Assembly: GCA_905221605.1 (NCBI GenBank)
Contig: CAJNDS010000068.1
Location: forward strand, 48,194 to 112,193
Reading direction: 5' to 3'
Source of the DNA: Symbiodinium natans
Taxonomy: Eukaryota; Sar; Dinophyceae; Suessiales; Symbiodiniaceae
Length of the DNA: 64,000 nt
Position numbers and translations under genes: made by a program. The number at the start of each line of letters is the position of its first letter. Position 1 is the first letter of the stretch. Positions 9,893 to 21,763 of the stretch are shown here, piece by piece. The notes under the pieces are model-generated. The model saw only the letters and a program-made list of their open reading frames with translations. It made no database searches and had not been told where the DNA came from.

Positions 9893-10143
9893 GCCGATAG
9901 AAGCCTCAAAGCCTTTGAAGCCCAAAAGACCCCGAAACCCTAAACCCTAAACCCTAAACCCTAAACCCTAAACCCTAAACCCTTGAAGAGTTTAAGGCTT
10001 GGGGTCCCAGACCCCAAGCCCCTAAACCCTAAGCCTCAACCCTAAGCCCTAAACCCTAAATCCCGAAATCCCTCAAACCCTAAACCCTATAAACCCTATA
10101 ACCCCCCCCCCCCCTCCCCGCCCCCCTTACACGCGCCTGGGAG

Positions 10144-10198
10144 GCATTCCTTTGCGAGGAGCCCATCTCCGAAGATGCCTCCGAGTTGGGGGCGCCCG
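10144..10198 (+). CDS. Exon-like island with AG/GT flanks
   Basis: CTGGGAG precedes, GTTTCTG follows. The open frame is AFLCEEPISEDASELGAP. C-rich sequence is on the left and G/T-rich sequence on the right. Confidence 0.38.
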
Positions 10199-10549
10199 GT
10201 TTCTGTTTTGTTTTTTGTCGTTGGGGGGGCGGGGGGGGGGGAGGGGTTCTTTTGTTACTCATGATTTCGTGTTTTTGTTTTTTGGGCGGGGGGAAAGGGT
10301 TTCGGGGTGGTTTGTTGTCTGTTTAGGGTTTAGTCTTTGGTGCTTCGTGTTCAGGGTTTAGTTTCGGGGTGCTTTTGGGCGTTGGGGCTTTGGGGGTTTT
10401 GAAGGGGATCGGATTTTGGGTTTAGGGGGAGGTGTTTTGAAGCGGTTCGGCGTTCTTTTGAGTTTTGGGGCTTTGGAGGGGTTTGAGGGGTTTCGGGGTG
10501 CGTTTTAGGTGTTCGTTCATTTTTTGGATTTTATGGCTTGGGGCTCTTG

Positions 10550-10712
10550 GTGACGGCACAATGGTTTCGAACGTTGTGGCGCTTGCCGAACTCCATCGAA
10601 CTGATATCCAAGATAAGTTGCAATGTACTAGGTCGAGACCAGACTGCGGCCGTGGGTATGGGTACCACTTACTACAGAAAGGCTGGGGGCCCTGGGCCAT
10701 GCAACGACCCTA
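10550..10712 (+). CDS. Possible coding island, two alternative frames
   Basis: One frame reads MVSNVVALAELHRTDIQDKL and continues about 30 codons to a stop. A second frame is open beyond it. Boundaries are not defined by clear splice sites, so the call is weak. CCCCAAA and CCCTAAA repeats follow at 10,750. Confidence 0.25.
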
Positions 10713-11069
10713 AGAGGGTGCCTAAGGACCTTTCGTATACGAAGAAGCAAACCCCAAACCCCAAACCCCAAACCCTAAACCCTAAACCCTAAACCCTAAA
10801 CGTCTCACCCCTCCCAGGACCGGTGTTCCGCACAGCTACCCGGCTGCTGAGGCGGGGGCGGGGGGGGTGGGGGTGTGGGGGGGGGTGGGGGGGGGGGAGG
10901 TTTAGGGTTTTGGGTTTAGGTTTTAGGGTTTAGGGTTTAGGGTTTAGGGGGGTGGGGGGGGGAGGGTGGGGGGGGGGGGGGGGGGGGGGGAGCGTTCTTC
11001 TTTGGATGGAGGGGCTTTATAGGTTTTTTTTTTTCTCCGCGGCTTATTGCAACTTCTTTCATCCACAAG

Positions 11070-11158
11070 ACCAAGACCCCATGTCACAAGAATTACTGTT
11101 CGCGGCTAGGATGAGGGCGAAAAACTGGCGAAACGCGAAACCCTCCACAGCCGGAGGG
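11070..11158 (+). CDS. Exon-like island with AG/GT flanks
   Basis: ATCCACAAG precedes and GTATCT follows (GGAGGG|GTATCT). The frame reads QDPMSQELLFAARMRAKNWR and NAKPSTAGG. Protein unknown. Confidence 0.42.
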
Positions 11159-11325
11159 GTATCTAGAAAGCTTCCCTGCTTGCTAGAAAGCAGCCCTCAA
11201 CTCTATGTACCACCACGGTCTAAGCCCTTTAGGGCTATTCCACAAACCCTAAAACCATAAGCCCGAAGCAGCCCAAGCCTGAAAACTCCAACCTCCACCT
11301 CCAAACGGGCCTAAACCATCTCAAG

Positions 11326-11420
11326 TTCTAGAACCAGAAATAGCAGATAAACTTGCCCTAACATACCGCTCCCTTTCAAGGGAAGAGATGATCCACAAGA
11401 CGGAGGGAGCTGGCCTCTCA
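11326..11420 (+). CDS. Exon-like island with AG/GT flanks
   Basis: CATCTCAAG precedes and GTGTTG follows. The frame reads LEPEIADKLALTYRSLSREE and MIHKTEGAGLS. Protein unknown; the composition is strongly coding-like. Confidence 0.42.
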
Positions 11421-11815
11421 GTGTTGTTTTGAGCCTTCCGCCCAAGGTGGGGGGGGGGGGGGCTTTTAAGAGCGCCTGGAAGGGGGGATAGTGTTGGGCA
11501 AGAGTTCGGGGGCTTGCCTAAACTCTAAAGCTCCAAACCCTAAAGCCCTAAACCCTACATCCTAAAGCCCTAAACCCTAAACCCTAAACCCTAAACCCTA
11601 AACCCTAAACCCTAAACTGTAGCCGGTTGGCGGGGGGTTTTGGTTTTGGTAGGAGTTCGGAGGGCTACCAGGGCTGTCAGGGCTCTTGGGATCCTGACGA
11701 ACTTTTTTAGGGCACAGGGCTTGGATTTAGGGTTAAGGGTTAAGGGTCCAGGGTTCAGGGTTAAGGGTTTAGGAAACCCTAAACTTCCAAACCCTAGACC
11801 CTTTCAACCTCCTAG

Positions 11816-11898
11816 GCTGGCTCGCCGTGGCACTGATCTACTTCCGGGCGGTGCCAAAGCGTCTGGGCCCCGAGCGCCAGGAGATTGAAAAATCTCCA
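11816..11898 (+). CDS. Exon-like island, partly hydrophobic
   Basis: Preceded by CAACCTCCTAG. The frame reads WLAVALIYFRAVPKRLGPER and QEIEKSPGPQ, a possible membrane-helix end followed by a basic stretch. The 3' junction is unclear. Confidence 0.33.
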
Positions 11899-12119
11899 GG
11901 GCCTCAACGATTTAGGGTTGAGGGTTTAGGGTTTAGGGGAAGTGTTCAGGGTTTAGTGTTTAGGGTTAAGTTTAGGGTTTTAGGGGTCTAGGGCGAAGCG
12001 GTTCCGAGTTCAGGGTTGCGGGGTGTGGTGTAGGTTTTAAGCGCTGATGCGGTTTAGGATTTTGGGTTACATTCAAAAAGTACTATGAACAAAGGAATAA
12101 CTCTCTATTCCGAAGCGCC

Positions 12120-12600
12120 GCAAACTTGGGCCAGGACAATGGGCAATGGCATTTGGATGGGAGGCAGACGCGGAAAATCCATGTAAATTCCATGCAAGGA
12201 TGGGGTCCATACTGGAATAGCGGGCTTCCACTTCTTACAGGCTTATTTCAAACACCCCTGAATCCATCATGGTTGTTGCACAGCTTAGTAGCCCTACCTC
12301 CGTCTGCATGTGTGGCAACACCTGGTTCAACAAAGCTATAGGCAGCAAGACGGACAACTGGAGCTGGCCTGTGGTGATACGCCACGTACACCACTCACCC
12401 TCAAGTCCCATACTTTTCGTACCTTGCATGAGGAGGGTAGGGGGGGGATGGGGGGGGGGGGGGTGGGGCGGTTGGCAAGTGGATGGTTTGACTTCCGAAG
12501 GCTTCGGTGCGGCCGCAGCGCCCACAGATGTAGCCTCTACTACATCTACTATTTGCTCAAGAACCCCCAAAAAGGCAAAAAACTACAATCCCGATTATTT
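12120..12600 (+). other. Unique DNA with coding-like fragments, no gene called
   Basis: Open + frames include TSVCMCGNTWFNKAIGSKTD near 12,297-12,360. Three frames overlap and no convincing exon boundaries were found. A G-rich run occurs at 12,432-12,470. Confidence 0.35.
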
Positions 12601-12737
12601 GCTTACAAGGAAGAATGTTTTTTCATTTTTTGTTGAGGGAGGGCATGCGGCTCTCTCTAAACTTCTGTTATGGCGATCGAAGCCGTGCTTTCTTTGAAGA
12701 TTTGATACTCGCAGGCGACTCTTCCCGCAGAACGATC

Positions 12738-14457
12738 AAACACAACACACCCACACACACCACCAGACAGAACACACCAGACACACGAACACACCCACCA
12801 CCCACACCACACACACAGACACACAGACACACAGACAACACACACACACACCCCACCCACACACCCAACCACACACACACACACACACACACACACCCAG
12901 ACACGAACACACGCACACACCAACACACGCACACATCCACACACGCACACCGCACACACGCACACACGCACACACGCACACACAGCACACACTCACCACA
13001 GCACTACCACGCACACACTCACACCTCACATCAGCCGCAAGACACGCACACACGCACACGACTCACACACGCACACACGCACACACTCACAACAACGCAC
13101 ACCACGCACCACACGCACCCCCACCCAGCACTACCCTCAACGACAACGCACACCGCAACACTCCCACAGACTCACCACGCACACACTCACACACCACACA
13201 CGCACACACGCACACACGACACACAACCCGAGCCCAACACACGCACGCCCACACACCACACACACCACACACAAACCCACCACACACCCACACACACACA
13301 CCACACACACCCACCCACCACACACCACACACCCCCTCTCACAACACACACAACCCACACACCCACACACACTCGCACCACACACATCACACACCACACA
13401 CACACACAACACCACAATCTGTCACACACACACACACCCACACCACACATCAGCACACACACACAACACACACACCACACACACACACACCCACCCTCAC
13501 GACTCACTACCGCAGCACTCACCGACTCACATCGCACACCACACATCACACTCACACATCACACGCACACGCACACCACGACGCACACGCACCCTCACAC
13601 GCCCACCTCACTCGCACGGCACTCCATGCGCACTAGCGCACACTCTCACTCCTCACTCGCACGCTCACTCTCACTCGCACGCCACGACCATTCTTCACTC
13701 TCACGCTCAACTTCTCACGCGCACTCTCACGCTCGCACAGCTCACGCTCACAGTCTCACGCGCTACGCCTCTCGCATCGCTCGATCCCTCGCTCGTCTCT
13801 CCTGCGCGCACATCGCAGCGCCGCGCACCCTCTCACCCTCGCACCCGCGCACACCTCGCACTCCTGCACACCACGCCCACCTCGCAACCCCCCACTCACC
13901 CACTGCCCCCCTCCGCACCCACTTTCCGCCAGCACCCACGCAACTTACCGACGCCTCATCGCACCCACTGGCAGCCACGCATCCACTCACCCACAGACAA
14001 CCGAAACGCACTACCCACAGCACCCACGCACCCCATCACCCACCGCACCCACTCAACCCACGCACCCACTCACCCACGCGACCTCCACGCACCCACTTCC
14101 CCCACTCACCCACCCACCACCGCACACCACAGCACCCACTCACCCACTCACCCTACCACACCACTCCCCCACGCACCCACTCACGCACGCACCACGCACG
14201 CACGCCGCATGCCAAACTCTAATAACCATTCAACACTTCACCCAACAACATCACGCACGTCACGTCACTCGTCTGTCCGCTCACCACTCACAACTCACCA
14301 ACTCACTCGCACGCTCACAAATCATCCGCACGCACGCACGCACGCACGCACGCGCGCGCGCACACGCACACGCACACGCACGCGCACGCGCACGCGCACG
14401 CGCACACGCACACGCACACGCACGCGCACACGCACACGCACACGCACACGCGTTTAG
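12738..14457. repeat. 1.7-kb CA-rich simple-repeat tract
   Basis: The tract grades from (CA)n/CCACAC through ACACGC, CTCACGCT and CACCCACT to CGCACG and GCACAC, then stops abruptly at TTTAGGG repeat. It gives a His/Thr/Pro-rich frame on + and Cys/Val-rich frames on -. These are repeat artefacts, not genes. Confidence 0.95.
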
Positions 14458-14812
14458 GGTTCAGGGTTTAGGGTTTAGGGTTTATAAAGGGTTTAGGGTT
14501 TAGGGTTTAGGGACACACACACAGCCATTTCTCTCCCCTCGGTCATAAATCGTAAAATTGAACCGTCTACAGTAATCAGAGAACATCAAGGAGAATGCTT
14601 CAAGCCGATCTAGGTCCCGTCTTCCTTGCCCACGTCGCTCAGGCCCAAGTCCTAAACCCTAAACCCTAAATCCTACACCCTAAACCCTAAACCCTAAACC
14701 CTAAATGGCCCCGAAGTCTATAAGCTTCGCATCGTTCCTTTCGTGCCTCCCGCTTTGCAATGTTTGGGAGGTTGATATAGGGGTACTTAGGGTTTAGGGT
14801 TTAGGGTTTAGT

Positions 14813-14909
14813 TACTAGTGGTATTCTCTTATGGTCCCTTTACAAATATACTATATTACCCCCCCCCCCCCCCCAAAAGAAAAAACACCTTATTCTAATT
14901 CTTCAGGCC
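14813..14909. repeat. Short dispersed element (TATTCYCTTATGGTCCCT family)
   Basis: Shares GTATTCTCTTATGGTCCCTT, an ACCCCCC tract and a TTATTCTAATTCTTCAGGCC end with copies at 23,755, 27,143, 32,641 and 32,731. Confidence 0.65.
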
Positions 14910-15111
14910 CCTAAACCCGAAGCCCGAAACCCCAAATCCTAATCCTAACCCTAACCCTAAATCAATACTGTAGACGGCCTTCAGCCCCTAAACCCGAAAC
15001 CCGAAACCCGAAACCCTAAACCCTAAACCCTTAACCCTAAATCAACCTCATTCTAATTCTTTCGGCCCCTAAACCCTAAACCCTAAATCCCAAATCCTAA
15101 CCCTAACTCAG

Positions 15112-15190
15112 CACGGCTCGGTGGCGAAAAACGGGGCTTCCGCTCTCCGAAGTGTGCAAAGCGGCATCACGTCTCTTGCTTGAATTGAAG
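15112..15190 (+). CDS. Exon-like island with AG/GT flanks
   Basis: CTAACTCAG precedes and GTTACC follows (TTGAAG|GTTACC). The frame TARWRKTGLPLSEVCKAASR then LLLELK is open across the island and looks helical. Protein unknown. Confidence 0.43.
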
Positions 15191-15714
15191 GTTACCTAGC
15201 AGTGCCCTTTTTTTGCGAGACACCAGTCTTCCTTCAACAGAAATCATGGCCTAAATTCTGAACCTAACCCTATCGGGAGATACAGTACACTTGAGCAGCA
15301 TCAGCATCAGGTATGTAGACTCAATATGCACCCCTAGGGCCCCCTTAACCCCCCACCCCCCTCGACCTGCTGAATCCCTCAGCCCCACAACTCCACAGAC
15401 CCCTAAATAGCCCAGACTCCTGAACCCTAAGCCCTAAACCCTAAACCCTAACCCTAAACCCTAAACCCTAAACCTTAGACCCGCTGCCGAGGCAGCCCCC
15501 TGTCCTCTAAAGTCGGGCGTGTCCCGGCTTTGCACGTCTGGGGCCCTGGTACTTGCTTCTCAAGATTCAGGCAGTTTAGGGTTTAGGGTTTAGGGTTTAG
15601 GGTTTAGGGTTTAGGGTTTAGGGGGGGGGGGGGAAGAGGCGTCTCCGCAATAATTCGTTTCCTGAGGATTTGACGCACAAATCTGACAGACAACCCAGGC
15701 ATGGGAAATTGATG

Positions 15715-15880
15715 GTTCTTGTTGGTCATGATGGTTTTCAGAAGGAGGACAGTCTAGACAGTCTAGGTTTTTACAAAAAACAGAAGACGGTTGTTAAACA
15801 AAAAGAGGGTTTTAAAGAGATTTTTGTTTAACCCTCTGTTGGTCATGATGGCTCTAAGAAGGAGGATAGTCTAGGTTTTT
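15715..15880. repeat. Imperfect direct repeat, 120-bp spacing
   Basis: GTTGGTCATGATGG.T.T.AGAAGGAGGA.AGTCTAGGTTTTT occurs near 15,720 and near 15,838. Between them AAACAAAAAGAGGGTTTTAA and TTTTTGTTTAACCCTCT form a hairpin. Confidence 0.6.
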
Positions 15881-16626
15881 TCTGCGGCGCCGCCTGATGC
15901 GTTTCTGTCACGGTTCAGTTGGTTCGAACCCGAAAACCGGGTGCTTTGTTTGTGCTAGGTCACTGGCCATGAACCCTCTGTTTGATTTAGTGTTTTTTTT
16001 TTGGTTTTCTCTTGTTCGGTCCTGGGTGTAGGGCCTAAAGAAAGAAAAGATGGAACTCTAAACCCTCAATCCTGGGTTTCCCTACTACCGGTTTCCCCAT
16101 AAATGAAGTTAGGCTTAATGATCCCTAAGTAGCATAAAATAGGGGGGAAACCTAGAGGGGGGTAGTATGGAGCGGGCTAAACCCTAAACCCCAAACCCTA
16201 AACCCTAAACCCTAAACCCTAATAAGTTGGGTAATAGAGCGGGGTAGTAGGGGAACTCCTCGGTGTTCGGAAGGAGGACAATCCTCGGAGGCCGCATGAA
16301 CCAGGAGTTGACATGTTGTGCCGCGGGAGCATCTTTTTTTGTTCTTCTGGATTTAGGGTTTTGGGTTTAGGGTTTAGGGTTTAGGGTTTAGCGTTTAGGG
16401 TTTAGGGTTTACAATTTTGGTTTTTTTCGTGGAATCAAAACGTTCCTCCACATGAGATTTAAAATTTCGGGTTCAGGGATACTTCTAGAAAGTCTATTTC
16501 AAGAGCCAAACCTGGAAGCCCTTCGGCCAGGCGTCGTAGCTGCAATTGACCTCAAAGCCCACCCCAAAATCTAAACCCTAACCCCTCCCCCCTCCCCCCC
16601 CCCACCCCCCCAACAAAGAAAGCCAG

Positions 16627-16699
16627 GTCTCCATAACTTTGGACGATGGCACCGAGCAGGCGAGACTCCCAAAGCCCTCTGAGCTGATTTCGTTATGGG
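16627..16699 (+). CDS. Exon-like island with AG/GT flanks
   Basis: AAAGCCAG precedes and GTCCTG follows. The frame VSITLDDGTEQARLPKPSEL then ISLW is open and has a beta-strand-like start. Protein unknown. Confidence 0.42.
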
Positions 16700-16864
16700 G
16701 TCCTGAAAGGCTGGGGGTTCATGTTCGGGGGGGGGGGGGGGAGGTAGCTAGGGAACTTTAGGGAAGCTTGTTTAGGGTCTAGGGTTTGGGGTTCAGGGTT
16801 TAGGCACAATCCTTACCTGAGGACCAAACTAGGGTTTATAGGGTTTAAGGTTTTACCCCCTTTC

Positions 16865-16951
16865 GTGGGACTGTATTTACCTACAGTTTAGTAGCCTCAA
16901 CTAGTAGGTATAGCCCCATAAAATCAAAACAGTAGGTAAAGAGAGTCCCAC
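16865..16951. repeat. Short inverted-repeat element (ACCTACAGTTTAG family)
   Basis: GTGGGACTGTATTTACCTAC and GTAGGTAAAGAGAGTCCCAC are near inverted repeats. Related segments lie at 26,058-26,120 and 34,510-34,575. Confidence 0.7.
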
Positions 16952-17699
16952 AGGTAAGCCCTTAAGCCCTAAGCCCTAAACCCCTCACACAAGACAAGTA
17001 CAAACGCAGCCCTTGTATTCGGCCCCCTTTCCGTCCCCAGCCCTAAACCCTAAACCCTGAACCCTAAACCCTAAAACCGCGAGAGGCCATGGAGTTCATC
17101 GGGGTGCACCAAAGGCGACAGCTTCCGAGCCCTAAAACCCCCTATGGTAGGGTTTAGGGTTTAGGGTTCAGGGTTCAGGGTTTAGGGTTTAGGGTTTAGG
17201 GTTTAGGGTTTCGGGTTTCGGGTTAGGGTTTAGGGTTTAGGGTTCAGGGTTGAGAGTTGAGGGTTGAGGGTTGAGGGTTTATAGGAAGCCCTAGACCTAC
17301 AAAACCCAAAACCTTTGGCCCCGAAACCCTAGACCCAAAAGTACCCCTAAACCCCAAACGGCTTCCTACCTAAAGCCCTAAACCCTAAACCCTAAACCCT
17401 AAACCCTAAACCCTAAACCCTCGACCCTAAGCCCTAAACCCTAAACCCTAAGCCCTAAACCCTAAAAAATGCTCAAAAACAACCCGCCGCAGTCGGCGAG
17501 CCCTTAACAACTCGCAGCCCTACAGCCTGAAAACCCGAGGACTAAGGGCTTAGGGGATTTAGGGTTTAGGGTTCAGGGTTTAGGGTTTAGGGTTTAGGGT
17601 TTCGGGTTTGGGGCTGAAGGGGCTGGAAGGGGTTCAGGGTGTCGGGGATGATGGGGGTTTCGGGCTTTGTGTTGCAGGGTTTTGTGCTGCAGGGTTTAG

Positions 17700-18235
17700 G
17701 GTTCGAAGTTCCCCATCGCTGGCAACGCCATCGCAGGCGTGCAGCCTGACGACATGGAGCCACCAGCCCCTCATGCAAGCGTTCGCCAGCTTGCTGTATG
17801 AACATGCGGTGCGCGGAAATGCACCACAGCATGGAAGTTTCCGCCTTGCACAGGCCCATCCGGGCAGGACAGGGCCAGTCAGCGAGATCCTTGCACTGTG
17901 GTTCCCGCTTGACCTGCACTTGCATGTCCCGGCGGACCGTCGCCCCCTGGGAGGCGGTCTACGCCACGCCACCATCGACTCAGACTTTCGCTCCGAGAGG
18001 TAGATCGGGCCAATGGAGCCACTGCCTTTGTCAACGGCATTCCTGCAGCTGCTTTAGCGGGCCCCCTGCAGGATGGGGACTACATCTTGCTGACCGCTAC
18101 GCCACTTGCAGTTCCGGCATTGCCCAGGGCAGCTTTGTTTCGCACTTGGCCCTTCCTCGACCTTTTCGCAATCGACCTGCCTACTCATGATTTCCTCCCA
18201 CCACCCTGCGAAATAAGCCGAGAAGAGCCCTAGGG
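17700..18235 (+). pseudogene. Degenerate coding relic, frames broken
   Basis: GC-rich unique DNA, larger than the other islands. One frame is open to 18,003; another downstream reads DRANGATAFVNGIPAAALAG and PLQDGDYILL before a stop near 18,231. The VNG...DGDY pattern resembles a domain I associate with dinoflagellate retroelement-like proteins, but this is from memory and weak. The change of frame near 18,000 suggests an indel or an unrecognised intron. TTTAGGG/CCCTAAA repeat flanks the region. Confidence 0.35.
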
Positions 18236-18436
18236 GTTTAGGGGTTCAGGGGTTTAGGGGTTTAGTGGTTTGGGGGTTTGAGGTGGTGTCGGGGTCTAGG
18301 GGTTCAGGGTCACAAGTAGTTTCAGGGTTTGGGGGTGTAGGGGTTAGGGTTTAGGGATTTAGGGGTGGTGCCCCAAAACATGCACAATCATGGAATCTTT
18401 GGCTTCAAAGCACTGCGTGACTAGGCCGGCATTCCG

Positions 18437-18505
18437 GGTTTAGGGTTTAGGGTTTAGGGTTTAGGGTTTAGGGTTTAGGGTTTAGGGTTTAGGGTTTAGG
18501 GTTCA
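18437..18505 (+). repeat. TTTAGGG array
   Basis: About ten units ending in TTCAG, which serves as the AG before the next island. Confidence 0.88.
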
Positions 18506-18506
18506 G

Positions 18507-18572
18507 GGCACCTGCAGCGGAAGGCGCTACTACGTGGAGGATCCCGCGTCGGACGCGCTGGCGCAACACCTG
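18507..18572 (+). CDS. Exon-like island, exactly 22 codons
   Basis: GGTTCAG precedes and GTGCGA follows. Phase-0 frame: GTCSGRRYYVEDPASDALAQ, then HL. Unlike most islands the repeat orientation is reversed (TTTAGGG left, CCTAAA right). Protein unknown. Confidence 0.45.
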
Positions 18573-18773
18573 GTGCGACCGCCTAAACCCTAAACCCTAA
18601 GCCCAAAACCCAAAATTTAAGAGCCTCCGGCTCAAGCCGCCGACCCCGCTGGAGCATAGTTGAGACCCGCTCGCATGGAAGATCATCTCCGGCAGAGTTC
18701 TGTGAATCGTTTGGGGGGGGGTAGGGGGTAGCACCAGGACAAGCTCAAGCCAAAAAGACAGGTGGGTGGGGGT

Positions 18774-18979
<206 letters not shown>

Positions 18980-19182
18980 GAGGCGGAAAACGCTGATTTT
19001 GCTGAGGGCGCCCCTACCCCCCTGTGCTGAACCGCCTGTTTACGCTGTGCGGGTGGCGCGGTCCTCCACGAAAAAATTGTGCACCGACCCCCCCCACCCC
19101 CGCGTTTTGGGGGGGTAAGGAGGGAAAGAGGGAGGTTTTCACCTCCTCAAACCCATCCAACACGCCGCCAGGGTCGGCGGAC

Positions 19183-19314
19183 CCTAAACCCGAAACCCTA
19201 AACCCCAAACCCCAAACCCTAAACCCTAAACCCTAAACCCTAAACCCTAAACCCTAAACCCTAAACCCTAAACCCTAAACCCTAAACCCTAAACCCTAAA
19301 CCCTAAACCCTAAG
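19183..19314 (-). repeat. CCCTAAA array, about 17 units
   Basis: Perfect over most of its length and ending CCCTAAG next to the 19,315 island. Confidence 0.93.
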
Positions 19315-19377
19315 CCGGCTTTCGATGTGAGCAAGTCAAGCTCCAATGAAGCCCCTCTAAGTTCCAAGCCGCGCAGG
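19315..19377 (+). CDS. Exon-like island, unknown protein
   Basis: CCCTAAG precedes. The frame PAFDVSKSSSNEAPLSSKPR is open. A GC donor (GCGCAG|GC) is the only plausible 3' boundary. Confidence 0.32.
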
Positions 19378-19674
19378 CCGCCACCCTAAGTTCCTCCAGC
19401 CCTAAGTCCTAGGCCCTAACCCTAAACCCTAAACCCTAAACCCTAAACCCTAAACCCTAAACCCTAAACCCTAAACCATCCCAAACCCTAAACCTAAGCC
19501 ATCCCAAACCCTAAACCCTAAAATCCCCACACCTGGAGCCCTCGCATGTGTAGCCATTCGTTCTGCAGAGCGGATCCGCAGAGTGTGCTTCCGGGTTGAG
19601 GGTTAGGGTTTAGGGTTTAGGATTTAGGGTTTAGGGTTTAGGGTTTAGGGTTTAGGGTTTAGGGTTGTGGCTTT

Positions 19675-19779
19675 AGACTGACTTGTGCTTCTGGATATTT
19701 CTTAATTCCCCCCCCCTTTCCCTATAAGGGAACCTATTCATAAAGAATAGTTACAGGGGATTAAAGCACAAGTCAGTCT
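19675..19779. repeat. 105-bp inverted-repeat element (MITE-like), copy 1
   Basis: Termini AGACTGACTTGTGCTT and AAGCACAAGTCAGTCT are perfect 16-nt inverted repeats. The interior CCCTATAAGGGAACCTATTC is shared with the copy at 33,499. Confidence 0.82.
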
Positions 19780-20994
19780 TGTAGAGCCGGAACACAGCAT
19801 CTTCACTAGGGCATCTAATCCTGAGAGCTTTGGGTTCAGGATTTTAGGGACCCTGAATTGAACACCGCAAACCGAAAAACAAAAAAACAAAAACACGCTG
19901 ATGAAACCCTGAACCCTCAACCCCACTACACCCACCTCCCTCCAAACCGGTTTCCTTACCCCTAAACCCTAAAAACTTAAACCGCAAACCCCAAACCCTA
20001 AACCCTAAACCCCAAACCCGAAACCCTAAACCCTAAACTCTATTGGAGTTCCCAATGCGCAGACGGAGAGCCTTCTTCGGGTGGCCTTGGAGCCCCCTGG
20101 CCGGTCATTGGCCTTCGGGGTTCAGTGCTTCAGGGTTTAGCGTTCGGGGTTTTTGGGGTTAGGGTTTAGGGTTTAGGGCTTGAAAGTTAGGGGTTTAGGC
20201 GTTTAGAGTGTAGAGTTTAGGACTTTTGGAGTCAAGATTCTGGGGTGTTGGATCTACCTAAGTACCCTATCCGCCCTAGAGCCTGAACCCTAAACCCTGA
20301 ACCCAGGGGTTACGGTGGGGACTTCTCTTAAGTGGCCACCTGCTCAGCGAGCATCTGGGCTCGCAACTCCATTTGTGTGCCAGGTTTAGGGGCCTAATTG
20401 TGGGTTTAGGGGTTTCAGGAGGTTTTAGGGGTCCAATTTGGGGTTTAGGAGTTTTGGAGTTTTGTGAGGGTTTAGGGGTCTAATTAGGGGTTTAATTCGG
20501 GGTCTAGGAGTATCATTTGGGTTTAAGGGGCTTAATTTGAGTTTTTTGGGTTAAGGGTTTCGTTAGGGTTTAGGGGTTATGCTGTAATCTGGGTTTAGGG
20601 GTTTAGGGCTTCTACCCGTGGTGAGATGCACAAAGGTCACTATGCAGCGACTTGTACACGAATCTCGGCTGTCGGTCCAAATATACTCCTACCCAACACG
20701 GACACGTGACACAAGAGAATGGAAACTTCAAGGGTTCAGGGCTTAGGGTTTAGGATTTAGGGTTTAGGGCTTTCTCAAAATGCCCCGATGACAAGTTCCA
20801 TTGCGGGGCGTTAAACCCTAAACCCTAAACCCCAAACCCTAAACCCGAAACCCTAAACCCTGAACCCTAAACCCTTAGGGGTGGTGGCCCATGTTGTGCC
20901 AGTCCTTGCCCCCCTTCAATCCCAATTTTCCCGCAAACGCCTAAACCATGCCATCCTAAGCCATAAGCCCTCTTAAGCCCGAAGCCAGAACTAT

Positions 20995-21150
20995 AATAAT
21001 TATTATTATCATTATTATTATTGTTATTGTTCTTATGTTTATTCTCATTGTTATTTTTATTAGGGTTTTTATCATTATTATCGTTATTATTATTATTATT
21101 ATTATATGTGCATTACGTATATGTAGATATCATGTATATGTAAGCTAGTA
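20995..21150. repeat. AT-rich (ATT)n microsatellite
   Basis: ATTATTATCATTATTATTAT-type repeat, about 110 bp, continuing into ATGTATATGTA words. Sharply different base composition from its surroundings. Confidence 0.85.
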
Positions 21151-21254
21151 TCAAAGCCAAACGCAAAGAACCTGAACGTCTCTAAGCCCCCAACATCTCG
21201 AGCGTCCCTGATCCTTGATCCCAAATCTTCCCTAAGCTCTACAAGCTCTAAACC

Positions 21255-21437
21255 CTAAGACCCTAAACCCTAAGACCCTAAGACCCTAAGACCCTAAGAC
21301 CCTAAGACCCTAAGACCCTAAGACCCTAAGACCCTAAGACCCTAAGACCCTAAGACCCTAAGACCCTAAGACCCTAAGACCAGACCCTAAGACCCTAAGA
21401 CCCTAAGACCCTAAGACCCTAAGACCCTAAGACCCTA
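21255..21437 (-). repeat. Octamer array (CCCTAAGA)22
   Basis: About twenty-two copies of CCCTAAGA, interrupted once by CAGA. A homogenised 8-bp variant of the telomere-like heptamer. Confidence 0.93.
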
Positions 21438-21489
21438 AACCCTACACCCAGGGTTCCCCGCCAAATCTCTCATGAGCTTCCCTAGAAGC

Positions 21490-21675
21490 CACCCCAAACC
21501 CTAAACCCTGGACCCTAAACCCTAAAACCCTAAACCCTAAAACCTAAACCCTAAACCCTAAACCAAAACCCTAAACCCTAAACCGTAAACCCTGAACCCT
21601 GAACCCTAAACCCTAAACCCTAAACCCTAAACCCTAAACCCTAAACCCTAAACCCTAAACCCTAAACCCTAAACC
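21490..21675 (-). repeat. CCCTAAA array
   Basis: Degenerate left part and at least eleven perfect units on the right, ending in CCCCACCCCCCAAACAG, the acceptor of the next island. Confidence 0.9.
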
Positions 21676-21690
21676 CCACCCCCCAAACAG

Positions 21691-21763
21691 TGACATCTCC
21701 AGGTTCATCTTCCACCCATCCCGCAGCCGCTTCGCCAAAGAGCGGGTGCTGCTGCGCGAGCCG
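21691..21763 (+). CDS. Exon-like island with strong AG/GT flanks
   Basis: CCCCAAACAG precedes (pyrimidine-rich acceptor) and GTAGAC follows. The frame reads DISRFIFHPSRSRFAKERVL then LREP. Basic and aromatic composition; protein unknown. CCCTAAA lies left and TTTAGGG right. Confidence 0.47.

Noticed and set aside
12615-14222. 535-codon + frame and several Cys/Val-rich minus frames
   Set aside because: Translation of the CA-rich simple-repeat tract; His/Thr/Pro monotony and frames open on both strands show it is not a gene.
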